From JABFSC01 sp031389045 (lineage in GTDB: Bacteria; Desulfobacterota; Binatia; Bin18), in contig JANMSE010000185.1 of assembly GCA_031389045.1 (NCBI GenBank), positions 1-20,376 on the forward strand: 20,376 nt of DNA, given 5' to 3'. The position numbers and the translations under genes were made by a program. The notes beneath the pieces were generated by a model. That model was not told where the DNA came from and made no database searches. It worked only from the letters and a program-made list of their open reading frames with translations. Of the stretch, positions 14,013 through 20,376 are shown piece after piece; position 1 is the first letter of the stretch, and the number at the start of each line of letters is the position of its first letter.

Positions 14013-14648
14013 ATGGACAAACCAGGGCATGACAATGCCACGCATGACAATGCACCAGGAGAAACCTTGGCGCAAGCCGCCGAACAACCTTCTCGTGAGG
14101 CGATCACAGCGTCATCTAGTGAAACTGAAACCATTACCGTCACAGTAGAGGACGAACTCGCGATGCTACGGACCCAACTGCAAGAAAAAGACGCGGAAGC
14201 TAAGGCGAACTACGATTTATTCTTGCGCGAGCGGGCCGACTTGGAGAATTTCAAGCGTCGCATGCAACGAGACAAGGCCGAAGCGTTACGGTTCGCGAAC
14301 GAACCGGTTATACGCGATCTCCTGCCCATTCTCGACAATCTCGACCGGGCTGTTGCTCACGCGCGAGGCGAGAGCAATAGCCAGTCGCTCGTGGAAGGCG
14401 TTGCGCTCGTGTTGCGTTCCTTCCTTGATATGCTGGAAAAGCATGGGGTTTCTCGTGTCAGCGCGAAGGGGCAACTCTTTGATCCGGCTAAACACGAAGC
14501 CATGGCGCAAGTGGACAATGTCGAAGTCGCGCCGAATACCGTTGTAGATGAGTACGCGCCAGCCTACTTGCTGCACGACCGCTTGCTGCGTCCGGCATTG
14601 GTGGTGGTGGCCAAGCCACCAGCGGACGAGAAAAAATCCGCTACCTGA
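14013..14648 (+). CDS. grpE: Nucleotide exchange factor GrpE
   Basis: The 211-aa cochaperone releases ADP from DnaK. A disordered acidic N-terminus (about 1-50) contains a short duplication, H-D-N-A-T-H-D-N-A. It is followed by a long coiled coil (about 50-105) with F-L-R-E-R-A-D-L-E-N-F-K-R-R-M. The beta domain has L-L-P-I-L-D-N-L-D-R-A, a conserved G-V-x-x-x, F-D-P-A-K-H-E-A-M and a C-terminal L-L-H-D-R-L-L-R-P-A-L-V-V-V. The ATG has AAGGGG 8 nt upstream. It is first in the grpE-dnaK-dnaJ order, with 87 bp before dnaK. Confidence 0.95.
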   Translation: MDKPGHDNATHDNAPGETLAQAAEQPSREAITASSSETETITVTVEDELAMLRTQLQEKDAEAKANYDLFLRERADLENFKRRMQRDKAEALRFANEPVIRDLLPILDNLDRAVAHARGESNSQSLVEGVALVLRSFLDMLEKHGVSRVSAKGQLFDPAKHEAMAQVDNVEVAPNTVVDEYAPAYLLHDRLLRPALVVVAKPPADEKKSAT

Positions 14649-14735
14649 AGGTTGCGCACTTATAAGTAGATGATTACTCATTTGTTTTAGACCAATACTG
14701 GCGGGGACAAGGTCCTACGTTAAGGAGAAGAGATT

Positions 14736-16673
14736 ATGGCAAAAGTTATCGGGATTGACCTGGGGACGACGAACTCGGTGGTCGCAATTATGGAAGGGGG
14801 CGATCCGAAGGTCATTACCAATGCGGAAGGCAGTCGTATTACACCCTCCGTGGTGGCGTTTACTGATAGCGGCGAACGGCTCGTCGGTCAGATCGCTCGA
14901 CGTCAAGCGATTACCAATCCAGAGAATACAATTTTCTCGATTAAGCGATTGATGGGGCGTCGTGTCAGCGATGCTGAAGTGCAGAAGGCGACAAAAGTCC
15001 TCCCCTACAAAGTGGTGTCAGCCGAAAATAACGATGCGTGGGTCGAGATTCGCGGGAAGAAGTATAGTCCAGCGGAAGTCTCCGCGTTCGTTCTGCAAAA
15101 GATGAAACAGACGGCCGAGGACTATCTCGGCGAGAAAGTCACCGATGCGGTCGTGACGGTGCCAGCCTACTTTAATGACTCACAACGGCAAGCCACGAAA
15201 GACGCCGGTCGCATCGCTGGACTGAATGTCCTACGCATCATTAACGAGCCGACCGCGGCCTCACTGGCATACGGGCTCGACAAAAAGAAGGACGAGAAGA
15301 TCGCGGTGTTCGATCTTGGCGGCGGCACGTTCGATGTGTCCATCCTCGAAATCGCGGACGGCGTGTTTGAGGTCAAATCGACTAACGGCGATACCTTCCT
15401 CGGTGGCGACGACTTCGACCAACGGATCATCGACTATCTCGCCGACGAATTTAGGAAGGATCAAGGCGTTGACCTGCGCAAGGACCGCATGGCGCTGCAA
15501 CGCCTCAAGGAAGCCGGAGAAAAGGCGAAGATTGAGTTGTCCTCGTCAATGGAAACCGACGTGAATCTGCCGTTCATCACGGCGGACCAATCTGGCCCTA
15601 AGCATTTAACCATGAAACTCACGCGGGCGAAGTTGGAAGCCCTGTGCGCCGATCTGCTGGATCGACTCGAAGGCCCATGTCTGGCCGCGTTGAAGGACTC
15701 CGGCCTTTCCACTCCTCAGATTGACGAAGTGGTGTTGGTTGGTGGCATGATCCGTATGCCCGCCGTGCAGGAGCGAGTGCGAAAAATCTTCGGCAAGGAG
15801 CCGCACAAAGGAGTGAACCCCGACGAAGTGGTCGCGATCGGGGCCGCCATTCAAGGCGCGGTGCTTGGTGGCGAAGGTGGCGTGAAGGGCGACATCCTCT
15901 TGCTGGACGTGACGCCGCTTTCACTTGGGATTGAAACCCTCGGTGGCGTGTTCACGCGCCTGATTGACCGTAACACCACGATCCCGACCAAGAAGAGTCA
16001 GGTGTTCTCGACGGCGGCGGATAATCAAACCGCGGTGACCATTCGGGTGTTCCAAGGCGAGCGGGACATGGCCGCGGCCAACAAATTGTTAGGTCAGTTT
16101 GACCTAGTCGGCATTCCCACGGCTCCGCGGGGCGTGCCGCAAGTCGAGGTGACGTTCGATATCGACGCGAACGGCATTGTTCACGTCAATGCCAAGGACC
16201 TGGGCACCGGCAAGGAGCAGTCGATTCGCATCACCGCGTCGAGTGGCTTGAGCGAGGACGAGATCAAACAGATGGTGAAGGATGCCGAGGCGCACGCGGA
16301 CGAGGACAAGCGCAAACGCGAGTCCATCGAAGCGCGTAACCATCTCGACACCATGATCTACTCGACCGAAAAGTCGCTGAAGGACCATCGGAGTGATGTG
16401 GACGAAGCGACGGCCAAGAGTATCGAGGACGCGCTGGAGAAGGCGAGGAAAGCAATGGAGAGCGAGGACGCGGAGGTCATCAAGGCCGCGAATGAGGAAC
16501 TCACGCAGGTCTCTCATAAGCTAGCGGAAGCGATGTACGCGCGTGTCGCCAAGGAGCAGCAGGCCGCCGGTGGCCAAGGCCCGCAGGCGGACGGCACCGC
16601 TGGTGACAAACCCACGCAATCCGCGCAAGGGAAAGAAAATGTCGTTGATGCCGACTTCGAGGAAGTAAAGTAA
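14736..16673 (+). CDS. dnaK: Chaperone DnaK (Hsp70)
   Basis: The 645-aa ATP-dependent chaperone is complete. The nucleotide-binding domain (1-~385) shows G-I-D-L-G-T-T-N-S at the start, N-E-P-T-A-A-S-L-A-Y-G near 170 and F-D-L-G-G-G-T-F-D-V-S near 195. The linker D-V-T-P-L-S-L-G-I-E precedes the substrate-binding beta domain. A helical lid and a Gly/Gln-rich tail follow, ending in the conserved acidic V-V-D-A-D-F-E-E-V. AAGGAG lies 8 nt upstream of the ATG. The 87-bp spacer from grpE contains a 10-bp palindrome (ACTTATAAGT) but no recognised promoter. An intrinsic terminator follows 28 bp after the stop, so dnaK can be expressed in excess over dnaJ. Confidence 0.98.
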   Translation: MAKVIGIDLGTTNSVVAIMEGGDPKVITNAEGSRITPSVVAFTDSGERLVGQIARRQAITNPENTIFSIKRLMGRRVSDAEVQKATKVLPYKVVSAENNDAWVEIRGKKYSPAEVSAFVLQKMKQTAEDYLGEKVTDAVVTVPAYFNDSQRQATKDAGRIAGLNVLRIINEPTAASLAYGLDKKKDEKIAVFDLGGGTFDVSILEIADGVFEVKSTNGDTFLGGDDFDQRIIDYLADEFRKDQGVDLRKDRMALQRLKEAGEKAKIELSSSMETDVNLPFITADQSGPKHLTMKLTRAKLEALCADLLDRLEGPCLAALKDSGLSTPQIDEVVLVGGMIRMPAVQERVRKIFGKEPHKGVNPDEVVAIGAAIQGAVLGGEGGVKGDILLLDVTPLSLGIETLGGVFTRLIDRNTTIPTKKSQVFSTAADNQTAVTIRVFQGERDMAAANKLLGQFDLVGIPTAPRGVPQVEVTFDIDANGIVHVNAKDLGTGKEQSIRITASSGLSEDEIKQMVKDAEAHADEDKRKRESIEARNHLDTMIYSTEKSLKDHRSDVDEATAKSIEDALEKARKAMESEDAEVIKAANEELTQVSHKLAEAMYARVAKEQQAAGGQGPQADGTAGDKPTQSAQGKENVVDADFEEVK

Positions 16674-16700
16674 CGGCGACGAGTTCTGAAGCGTATTTCC

Positions 16701-16741
16701 AACCCCCACTCCTCTGACAATAGAAGAGTGGGGGTTTTTTT
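16701..16741 (+). terminator. Intrinsic terminator between dnaK and dnaJ
   Basis: AACCCCCACTC (16701-16711) pairs perfectly with GAGTGGGGGTT (16726-16736), and the stem can be extended past one mismatch. It is followed by an unbroken run of T to 16741. It lies 22 bp before the dnaJ ATG, so readthrough or a separate start is needed to express dnaJ and the genes after it. Confidence 0.85.
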
Positions 16742-16762
16742 GTTATAGACACCAACACCACT

Positions 16763-17899
16763 ATGGCAACTACAAATAACAAAGCGGACTATTATGAACT
16801 TCTTGAGGTGGGCCGCACCGCTGGTGAAGACGAACTGAAGAAAGCCTATCGCAAGGCAGCGATGCGCTACCATCCCGACCGCAATCCTGGCGACAAAGCG
16901 GCGGAAGAGAAATTCAAGGAACTTTCCGAAGCCTACCAAGTGTTGTCTGATCCAGAGAAACGGGCGCAGTATGACCGTTTTGGTCACGCGGCCTTCGATC
17001 AGACACGAGGTGGTGGTGGGTTCTCTGGTGGCGGTTTCGAGTTCTCCGGGAACTTCGAGGATATCTTTAGCGACCTTTTTGGTGACATCTTTGGTGGTGG
17101 GCGTGGAGGCGGACGGCAACGGGCCCGTCGTGGCGAAGACCTCAGTTACAATATGGAAATTTCGTTCGAGGAAGCCGCGTTTGGCACGGAAAAGACTATC
17201 TCTATCCCACGGTCCGTGACCTGTGACACCTGTCAGGGGAAGCGCACCAAAGCGGGAACCGTGCCGAAGACCTGCACTACCTGCCGAGGAAGTGGCCAGG
17301 TGCGATTCCAACAGGGGTTCTTCACCGTCGCGCGGACCTGTCATCAATGTGGGGGGCAAGGGTCGGTGATTGGCGACCCGTGCGACACCTGTCGCGGCAC
17401 GGGAGTTGGGCGAAAGACAGCCAACCTACAAGTGAAAATCCCCGCTGGGGTGGATGGTGGATCTCGGCTCAAACTGCGGGGCGAAGGGGAGACCCCTCCG
17501 GCTGGTGGGGTGCCAGGGGATCTCTACATTATGATTCAAGTAAAAGAGCATCCCCTCTTCAAGCGGCAAGACAGCACGGTGATCTGCGATATACCGATCA
17601 GTTTTTCCCAAGCGGCACTGGGGACGGAAATCGAAGTGCCCACCCTCGAAGGCAAAATTAAACTGAAAATTCCCGCCGGAACGCAGTCCGGTAATGTCTT
17701 TCGTTTACGTAGCAAGGGGATTGTCAGTCTGAATACCGGTGGACGTGGCGACCAACTCGTGCGCGTCACGGTGGAGATTCCCCGCACCTTGACCACACGC
17801 CAGCGCGAACTCTTGGAGGAGTACGCGCGTCTTGATGGCGAGGATGTGAACCCCATGAGCAAAGGGTTCTTCGAGAAAGTCAAGGAAATGTTCGGTTAG
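16763..17899 (+). CDS. dnaJ: Chaperone DnaJ (Hsp40)
   Basis: The 378-aa cochaperone stimulates DnaK ATPase activity and delivers clients. The J domain (about 9-73) has the essential H-P-D (Y-H-P-D-R-N-P-G-D). A Gly/Phe-rich stretch runs to about residue 125. The zinc centre has four C-x-x-C-x-G motifs between about 153 and 215: C-D-T-C-Q-G, C-T-T-C-R-G-S-G, C-H-Q-C-G-G-Q-G and C-D-T-C-R-G-T-G. The first lacks the final glycine (K-R instead of x-G). Two beta C-terminal domains follow. No Shine-Dalgarno precedes the ATG, which lies just after the T-run of the terminator; this is unusual for so important a gene. thiL starts 5 bp after its stop. Confidence 0.96.
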   Translation: MATTNNKADYYELLEVGRTAGEDELKKAYRKAAMRYHPDRNPGDKAAEEKFKELSEAYQVLSDPEKRAQYDRFGHAAFDQTRGGGGFSGGGFEFSGNFEDIFSDLFGDIFGGGRGGGRQRARRGEDLSYNMEISFEEAAFGTEKTISIPRSVTCDTCQGKRTKAGTVPKTCTTCRGSGQVRFQQGFFTVARTCHQCGGQGSVIGDPCDTCRGTGVGRKTANLQVKIPAGVDGGSRLKLRGEGETPPAGGVPGDLYIMIQVKEHPLFKRQDSTVICDIPISFSQAALGTEIEVPTLEGKIKLKIPAGTQSGNVFRLRSKGIVSLNTGGRGDQLVRVTVEIPRTLTTRQRELLEEYARLDGEDVNPMSKGFFEKVKEMFG

Positions 17900-17904
17900 C
17901 CATT

Positions 17905-18891
17905 ATGAAGCTGCGCGATCTCGGAGAGTTTCCCTTCTTGCGCCGACTCCGTCAGCGGCTACCAGCGGACCCGCGTGTTTTGCTCGGTGTGGGCGATGAT
18001 TGCGCCGCCGTCGCACTGCCAGGGACGACCGTGCTCACCACCGACGCGATGATCGAAGACGTGCATTTTCGTCGTGAGTGGACAACGCTGGCGATGTTGG
18101 GGGCGAAAGCCTTCGCCATCAATGCCAGCGATATTCTCGCGATGGGCGGAGACCCCACGTTCGCGTTACTGAGTCTCGGCGTGCCGCAAGACACGGAGGT
18201 TGAAGACCTCGATGCCTTCTTCGAGGGATTCCTGCGCGCCGCCGGTGACTGTGGCGCGGCGCTGATTGGTGGCAACATGAGCGCCGCGCCTTGCTTGATG
18301 ATTTCCGTGACGCTGCTGGGGCAGGCCGTGCATGGCGTCATCACTCGCGCTGGTGCGCAAGTCGGGGACGATGTGTATGTTACCGGAACCTTGGGTGATG
18401 CGGCGTTGGGACTGCGCATGCTGAAAGAAGGGCGGTCCGATTCTTCCGCTGAACAGGTGAAAGAGCGTTTTCTCTGTCCGACCATCCGCTTCGCGGTGAG
18501 CCGAGAACTCGCGGCTCGCCATCTTGCCCATGCCATGATCGACGTGAGTGACGGCGTCGTACAAGACCTTGGTCATCTGTGCGCGGCGAGCCAGGTCGGG
18601 GCGGTGATTGATGCTCCATCTCTCCCTTTGTCAGAGTCCTATCAAATGGTGCTTGAAAAAAATCAGTGGGACACCGCTCTCACTGGCGGAGAAGATTACG
18701 AACTGCTCTTCACCGCCGCTCAGGACCAGCGCGAGGCGATGGTCCAACTTGCGCGGACGAGTCACTGTCCCATCACGCGAATTGGTCATATCGTTGCCCA
18801 GTCCGAGGGCCTCACGGTCAGGGGACCAGACGGTGCGCCGCTGAACGTGGCACGTACTGGGTTCGACCACTTTCGCCAGGGTCAGAAATAG
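17905..18891 (+). CDS. thiL: Thiamine-monophosphate kinase
   Basis: The 328-aa enzyme phosphorylates thiamine monophosphate to thiamine diphosphate. It begins with the family-typical L-R-D-L-G-E-F and has G-V-G-D-D-C-A-A near residue 27, the Mg/ATP-binding aspartates. Then come T-D-A-M-I-E-D-V-H-F near 46, A-I-N-A-S-D-I-L-A-M-G-G near 72, G-G-N-M-S near 121 and I-D-V-S-D-G near 212. A C-terminal G-G-E-D-Y-E-L-L-F follows near 261. It follows dnaJ by 5 bp and precedes larB by 2 bp, so all three are likely on one transcript. The purine-rich end of dnaJ (AAGGAAATG) is the only, rather distant, Shine-Dalgarno candidate. Confidence 0.95.
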   Translation: MKLRDLGEFPFLRRLRQRLPADPRVLLGVGDDCAAVALPGTTVLTTDAMIEDVHFRREWTTLAMLGAKAFAINASDILAMGGDPTFALLSLGVPQDTEVEDLDAFFEGFLRAAGDCGAALIGGNMSAAPCLMISVTLLGQAVHGVITRAGAQVGDDVYVTGTLGDAALGLRMLKEGRSDSSAEQVKERFLCPTIRFAVSRELAARHLAHAMIDVSDGVVQDLGHLCAASQVGAVIDAPSLPLSESYQMVLEKNQWDTALTGGEDYELLFTAAQDQREAMVQLARTSHCPITRIGHIVAQSEGLTVRGPDGAPLNVARTGFDHFRQGQK

Positions 18892-18893
18892 CT

Positions 18894-19667
18894 ATGGATC
18901 GCACGCGACTGCACGACCTGTTGACGCGCGTACAGAGTGGCGCGCTCGACGTGGACCACGCCCTCGACCAACTCAAAACCCTGCCGTACGAAGACCTCGG
19001 GTTCGCGCGAGTAGATCACCACCGCGCCCTCCGCAAAGGATTTCCCGAAGTCATTTTTGGACAAGGAAAAACCGCTCATCACATTATCGAGATCGCCCAA
19101 CGCATCGTGGCCAATGGACAACACGCGCTGATTACTCGTCTGGATGAACACAAAGCGCGAGAGGTGCAAGCCGCGTTGCCCGCGCTGCGGTACTACACCG
19201 AGGGGCGCATTGGCTCACTCGGCGGGCCCCCACAGCCGCCACCACAAGGCGGCACCATCTTGGTCGTCTGCGCGGGCACGGCGGACATTCCAGTATTCGA
19301 GGAAGCGGCGGTGACGGCGGAACTATTGGGCAACCGTGTTGAGCGACTCCACGATGTGGGCGTGGCCGGCTTGCACCGGCTCCTCGGCAGTCTTGAGCAA
19401 CTGCATACAGCTTCGGTGATCATTGTCGTGGCGGGCATGGAAGGTGCCTTACCTAGTGTGATTGGTGGACTCGTGGATCGTCCGGTGATCGCTGTGCCCA
19501 CGAGCGTCGGTTACGGAGCCAGCTTCAACGGTCTCGCCGCGCTGTTGGCGATGCTCAACTCCTGCGCGGCGGGCGTCACGGTCGTCAATATCGACAACGG
19601 GTTTGGCGCGGCGGCGGCGGCGACGCTGATCAATCGTGTGCATTCCTCAGTGCTTGGCAAAATATAA
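18894..19667 (+). CDS. larB: Nickel-pincer cofactor biosynthesis protein LarB
   Basis: The 257-aa protein belongs to the LarB family, related to PurE/AIR carboxylase. LarB carboxylates and hydrolyses nicotinic acid adenine dinucleotide in the first step of nickel-pincer nucleotide synthesis. Seen are an N-terminal helical part with L-P-Y-E-D-L-G-F-A-R-V-D-x-H-R and F-P-E-V-I-F-G-Q-G-K-T. The PurE-like core has V-C-A-G-T-A-D-I-P-V-x-E-E-A, V-A-G-M-E-G-A-L-P-S-V and P-T-S-V-G-Y-G-A. A C-terminal V-V-N-I-D-N-G-F-G-A-A follows. The frame is open further upstream, over thiL, but the ATG at 18894 two bases after the thiL stop gives the family N-terminus. LarC and LarE, needed for the rest of the pathway, are not in the window. 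Confidence 0.93.
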   Translation: MDRTRLHDLLTRVQSGALDVDHALDQLKTLPYEDLGFARVDHHRALRKGFPEVIFGQGKTAHHIIEIAQRIVANGQHALITRLDEHKAREVQAALPALRYYTEGRIGSLGGPPQPPPQGGTILVVCAGTADIPVFEEAAVTAELLGNRVERLHDVGVAGLHRLLGSLEQLHTASVIIVVAGMEGALPSVIGGLVDRPVIAVPTSVGYGASFNGLAALLAMLNSCAAGVTVVNIDNGFGAAAAATLINRVHSSVLGKI

Positions 19668-19692
19668 CTTGCCGATTTGGCTTATTGGGTGC

Positions 19693-19715
19693 CACTGCTG
19701 GCTTGTCCAGCAGTG
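19693..19715. repeat. Perfect 9-bp hairpin in the larB-ABC1 spacer
   Basis: CACTGCTGG and CCAGCAGTG enclose CTTGT. There is no following T-run, so it is not an intrinsic terminator. With the preceding GGGTGC it resembles a 'GGGTGCCACTGCTGG...CCAGCAGTG' sequence that I recall as a dispersed element in other bacteria. Confidence 0.55.
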
Positions 19716-19758
19716 CTGTATAGCAAGGGTGCAGAGGCAGAAGGAAGACTGGATTGTC

Positions 19759-20376
19759 ATGCCGGAGAAACCCAAGCCCGTCCGCATCACCAAAGGACGC
19801 GCCAAACGCGCGCTGCAAGTCGGATCGCTCACCACCTCCGTCGGTGGCAGCTACGTCTGGAACGCGCTCAAGCGGCCCTTTCAATCGGCGGACCAGCAAG
19901 ACCAATCCCTCTTTGATCTGCACCTAAAAAACGCCTTGCGCATCGTCGAAAGCTCCCGTGAGTTGCGTGGCGCCTTTATGAAGCTGGTGCAGATGTTGAG
20001 CATGCGTGACGATCTGTTGCCGTTGGAAGTGCTCAACGTCCTGTCGGTGGTGCAGTCGTCCGTGCCGCCGATGGAGTACGCGCTCATCCGCGAGCAAATC
20101 AAGAGTGAACTCGGCAAGTATCCCGAACAATTATTCAAGCACTTCGAGCACGAGGCGTTCGCGGCGGCGTCACTGGGGCAGGTCCACCGGGCCACGCTCA
20201 AGAATGGTGACGATGTGGTCGTCAAGGTGCAGTATCCCGGCGTCGATGAAACCGTGGTCCAGGACTTGAAGAACCTCAAGGCCCTCTTACAAGCCTTCAC
20301 GTTGCTGACCCGTGATGTCCTGCGGCAAAAAAGTTTTGATGCCAGTGAAATTTACCAAGAGATGGAAGAGCGGCTG
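19759..20376 (+). CDS. ABC1/UbiB-family atypical kinase, N-terminal part
   Basis: The first 206 codons are present and the gene runs off the right edge. The ATG has AAGGAAG about 11 nt upstream. After a basic start (R-I-T-K-G-R-A-K-R-A) there is a helical region. The position of the family's K-x-G-Q motif reads K-L-V-Q (residues 75-78), then M-L-S-M-R-D-D-L-L-P. Further on are the Ala-rich nucleotide loop A-A-A-S-L-G-Q-V-H-R-A (about 134-144) and V-V-V-K-V-Q-Y-P-G with the ATP-binding Lys (about 153-161). ABC1 proteins are ATPases or kinases linked to quinone and lipid metabolism. The aspartates of the catalytic loop lie beyond the window. The gene starts 91 bp after larB, with a hairpin repeat between. 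Confidence 0.85.
   Translation, partial: MPEKPKPVRITKGRAKRALQVGSLTTSVGGSYVWNALKRPFQSADQQDQSLFDLHLKNALRIVESSRELRGAFMKLVQMLSMRDDLLPLEVLNVLSVVQSSVPPMEYALIREQIKSELGKYPEQLFKHFEHEAFAAASLGQVHRATLKNGDDVVVKVQYPGVDETVVQDLKNLKALLQAFTLLTRDVLRQKSFDASEIYQEMEERL

Noticed and set aside
16514..17359. Minus-strand ORF of 281 codons over the dnaK-dnaJ junction
   Set aside because: It is a shadow of the dnaK end, the terminator and dnaJ; GC-rich codon usage on the other strand explains the open frame.
1..20376. CRISPR array, tRNA or rRNA genes, replication origin
   Set aside because: No regularly spaced direct repeats, tRNA-like cloverleaf ends, rRNA core sequences or DnaA-box clusters were noticed by eye; a tRNAscan or Infernal run could still find something small.

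Overview
The window looks like a chromosomal segment of a mid-GC Gram-negative bacterium. Three things suggest a deltaproteobacterium-like lineage (Desulfobacterota, Binatota, Tectomicrobia or similar): the recO-glyS-ppdK-aroE order, a single-chain glycyl-tRNA synthetase, and type IV pilus genes of Geobacter/Myxococcus type. The placement is inference. No rRNA, tRNA or CRISPR array was seen. The left third is visibly more AT-rich and carries several dispersed repeats; the right part is denser and more GC-rich.

Left region (1-7013, all genes on the minus strand). The edge holds the first 31 codons of a probable transposase. Next come a Tat-exported DUF362 lipoprotein and a prenyltransferase/squalene-cyclase-like repeat protein, 6 bp apart. 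Beyond a strong hairpin terminator lies a type IV pilus block: pilA (major pilin), a translationally coupled pair of tiny membrane proteins, a membrane-bound sigma-54 activator, and pilC. The activator is the most interesting gene. It joins a PilS-like membrane and PAS sensor directly to a PilR-like AAA+ and Fis-HTH output, with no histidine kinase and no receiver domain. It sits where pilS-pilR normally sit. A perfect sigma-54 -24/-12 sequence lies upstream of pilA, and a 16-bp palindrome lies at enhancer distance. This suggests a one-protein circuit that senses at the membrane and switches on pilin transcription.

Middle region (7014-8025). A gene-free stretch of about 320 bp is followed by a plus-strand two-gene cassette: a 96-aa protein of unknown function and an HNH nuclease 3 bp downstream.

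Right region (8033-20376). A minus-strand operon recO-glyS-ppdK-aroE covers DNA repair, glycyl-tRNA charging, the PEP/pyruvate node and the shikimate pathway. Divergent from it is the chaperone set grpE-dnaK-dnaJ, with an intrinsic terminator between dnaK and dnaJ. Then follow thiL (thiamine diphosphate), larB (nickel-pincer cofactor) and the start of an ABC1/UbiB-type kinase that runs off the window. The short recO-grpE spacer carries two opposed promoter-like sequences sharing one -10 hexamer. No CIRCE element was seen.

Small repeats punctuate the window: a 122-bp element with 18-bp terminal inverted repeats and a target duplication, a 26-bp palindrome that supplies the pilC stop codon, three 8-bp tandem units between ppdK and aroE, and a hairpin before the ABC1 gene.
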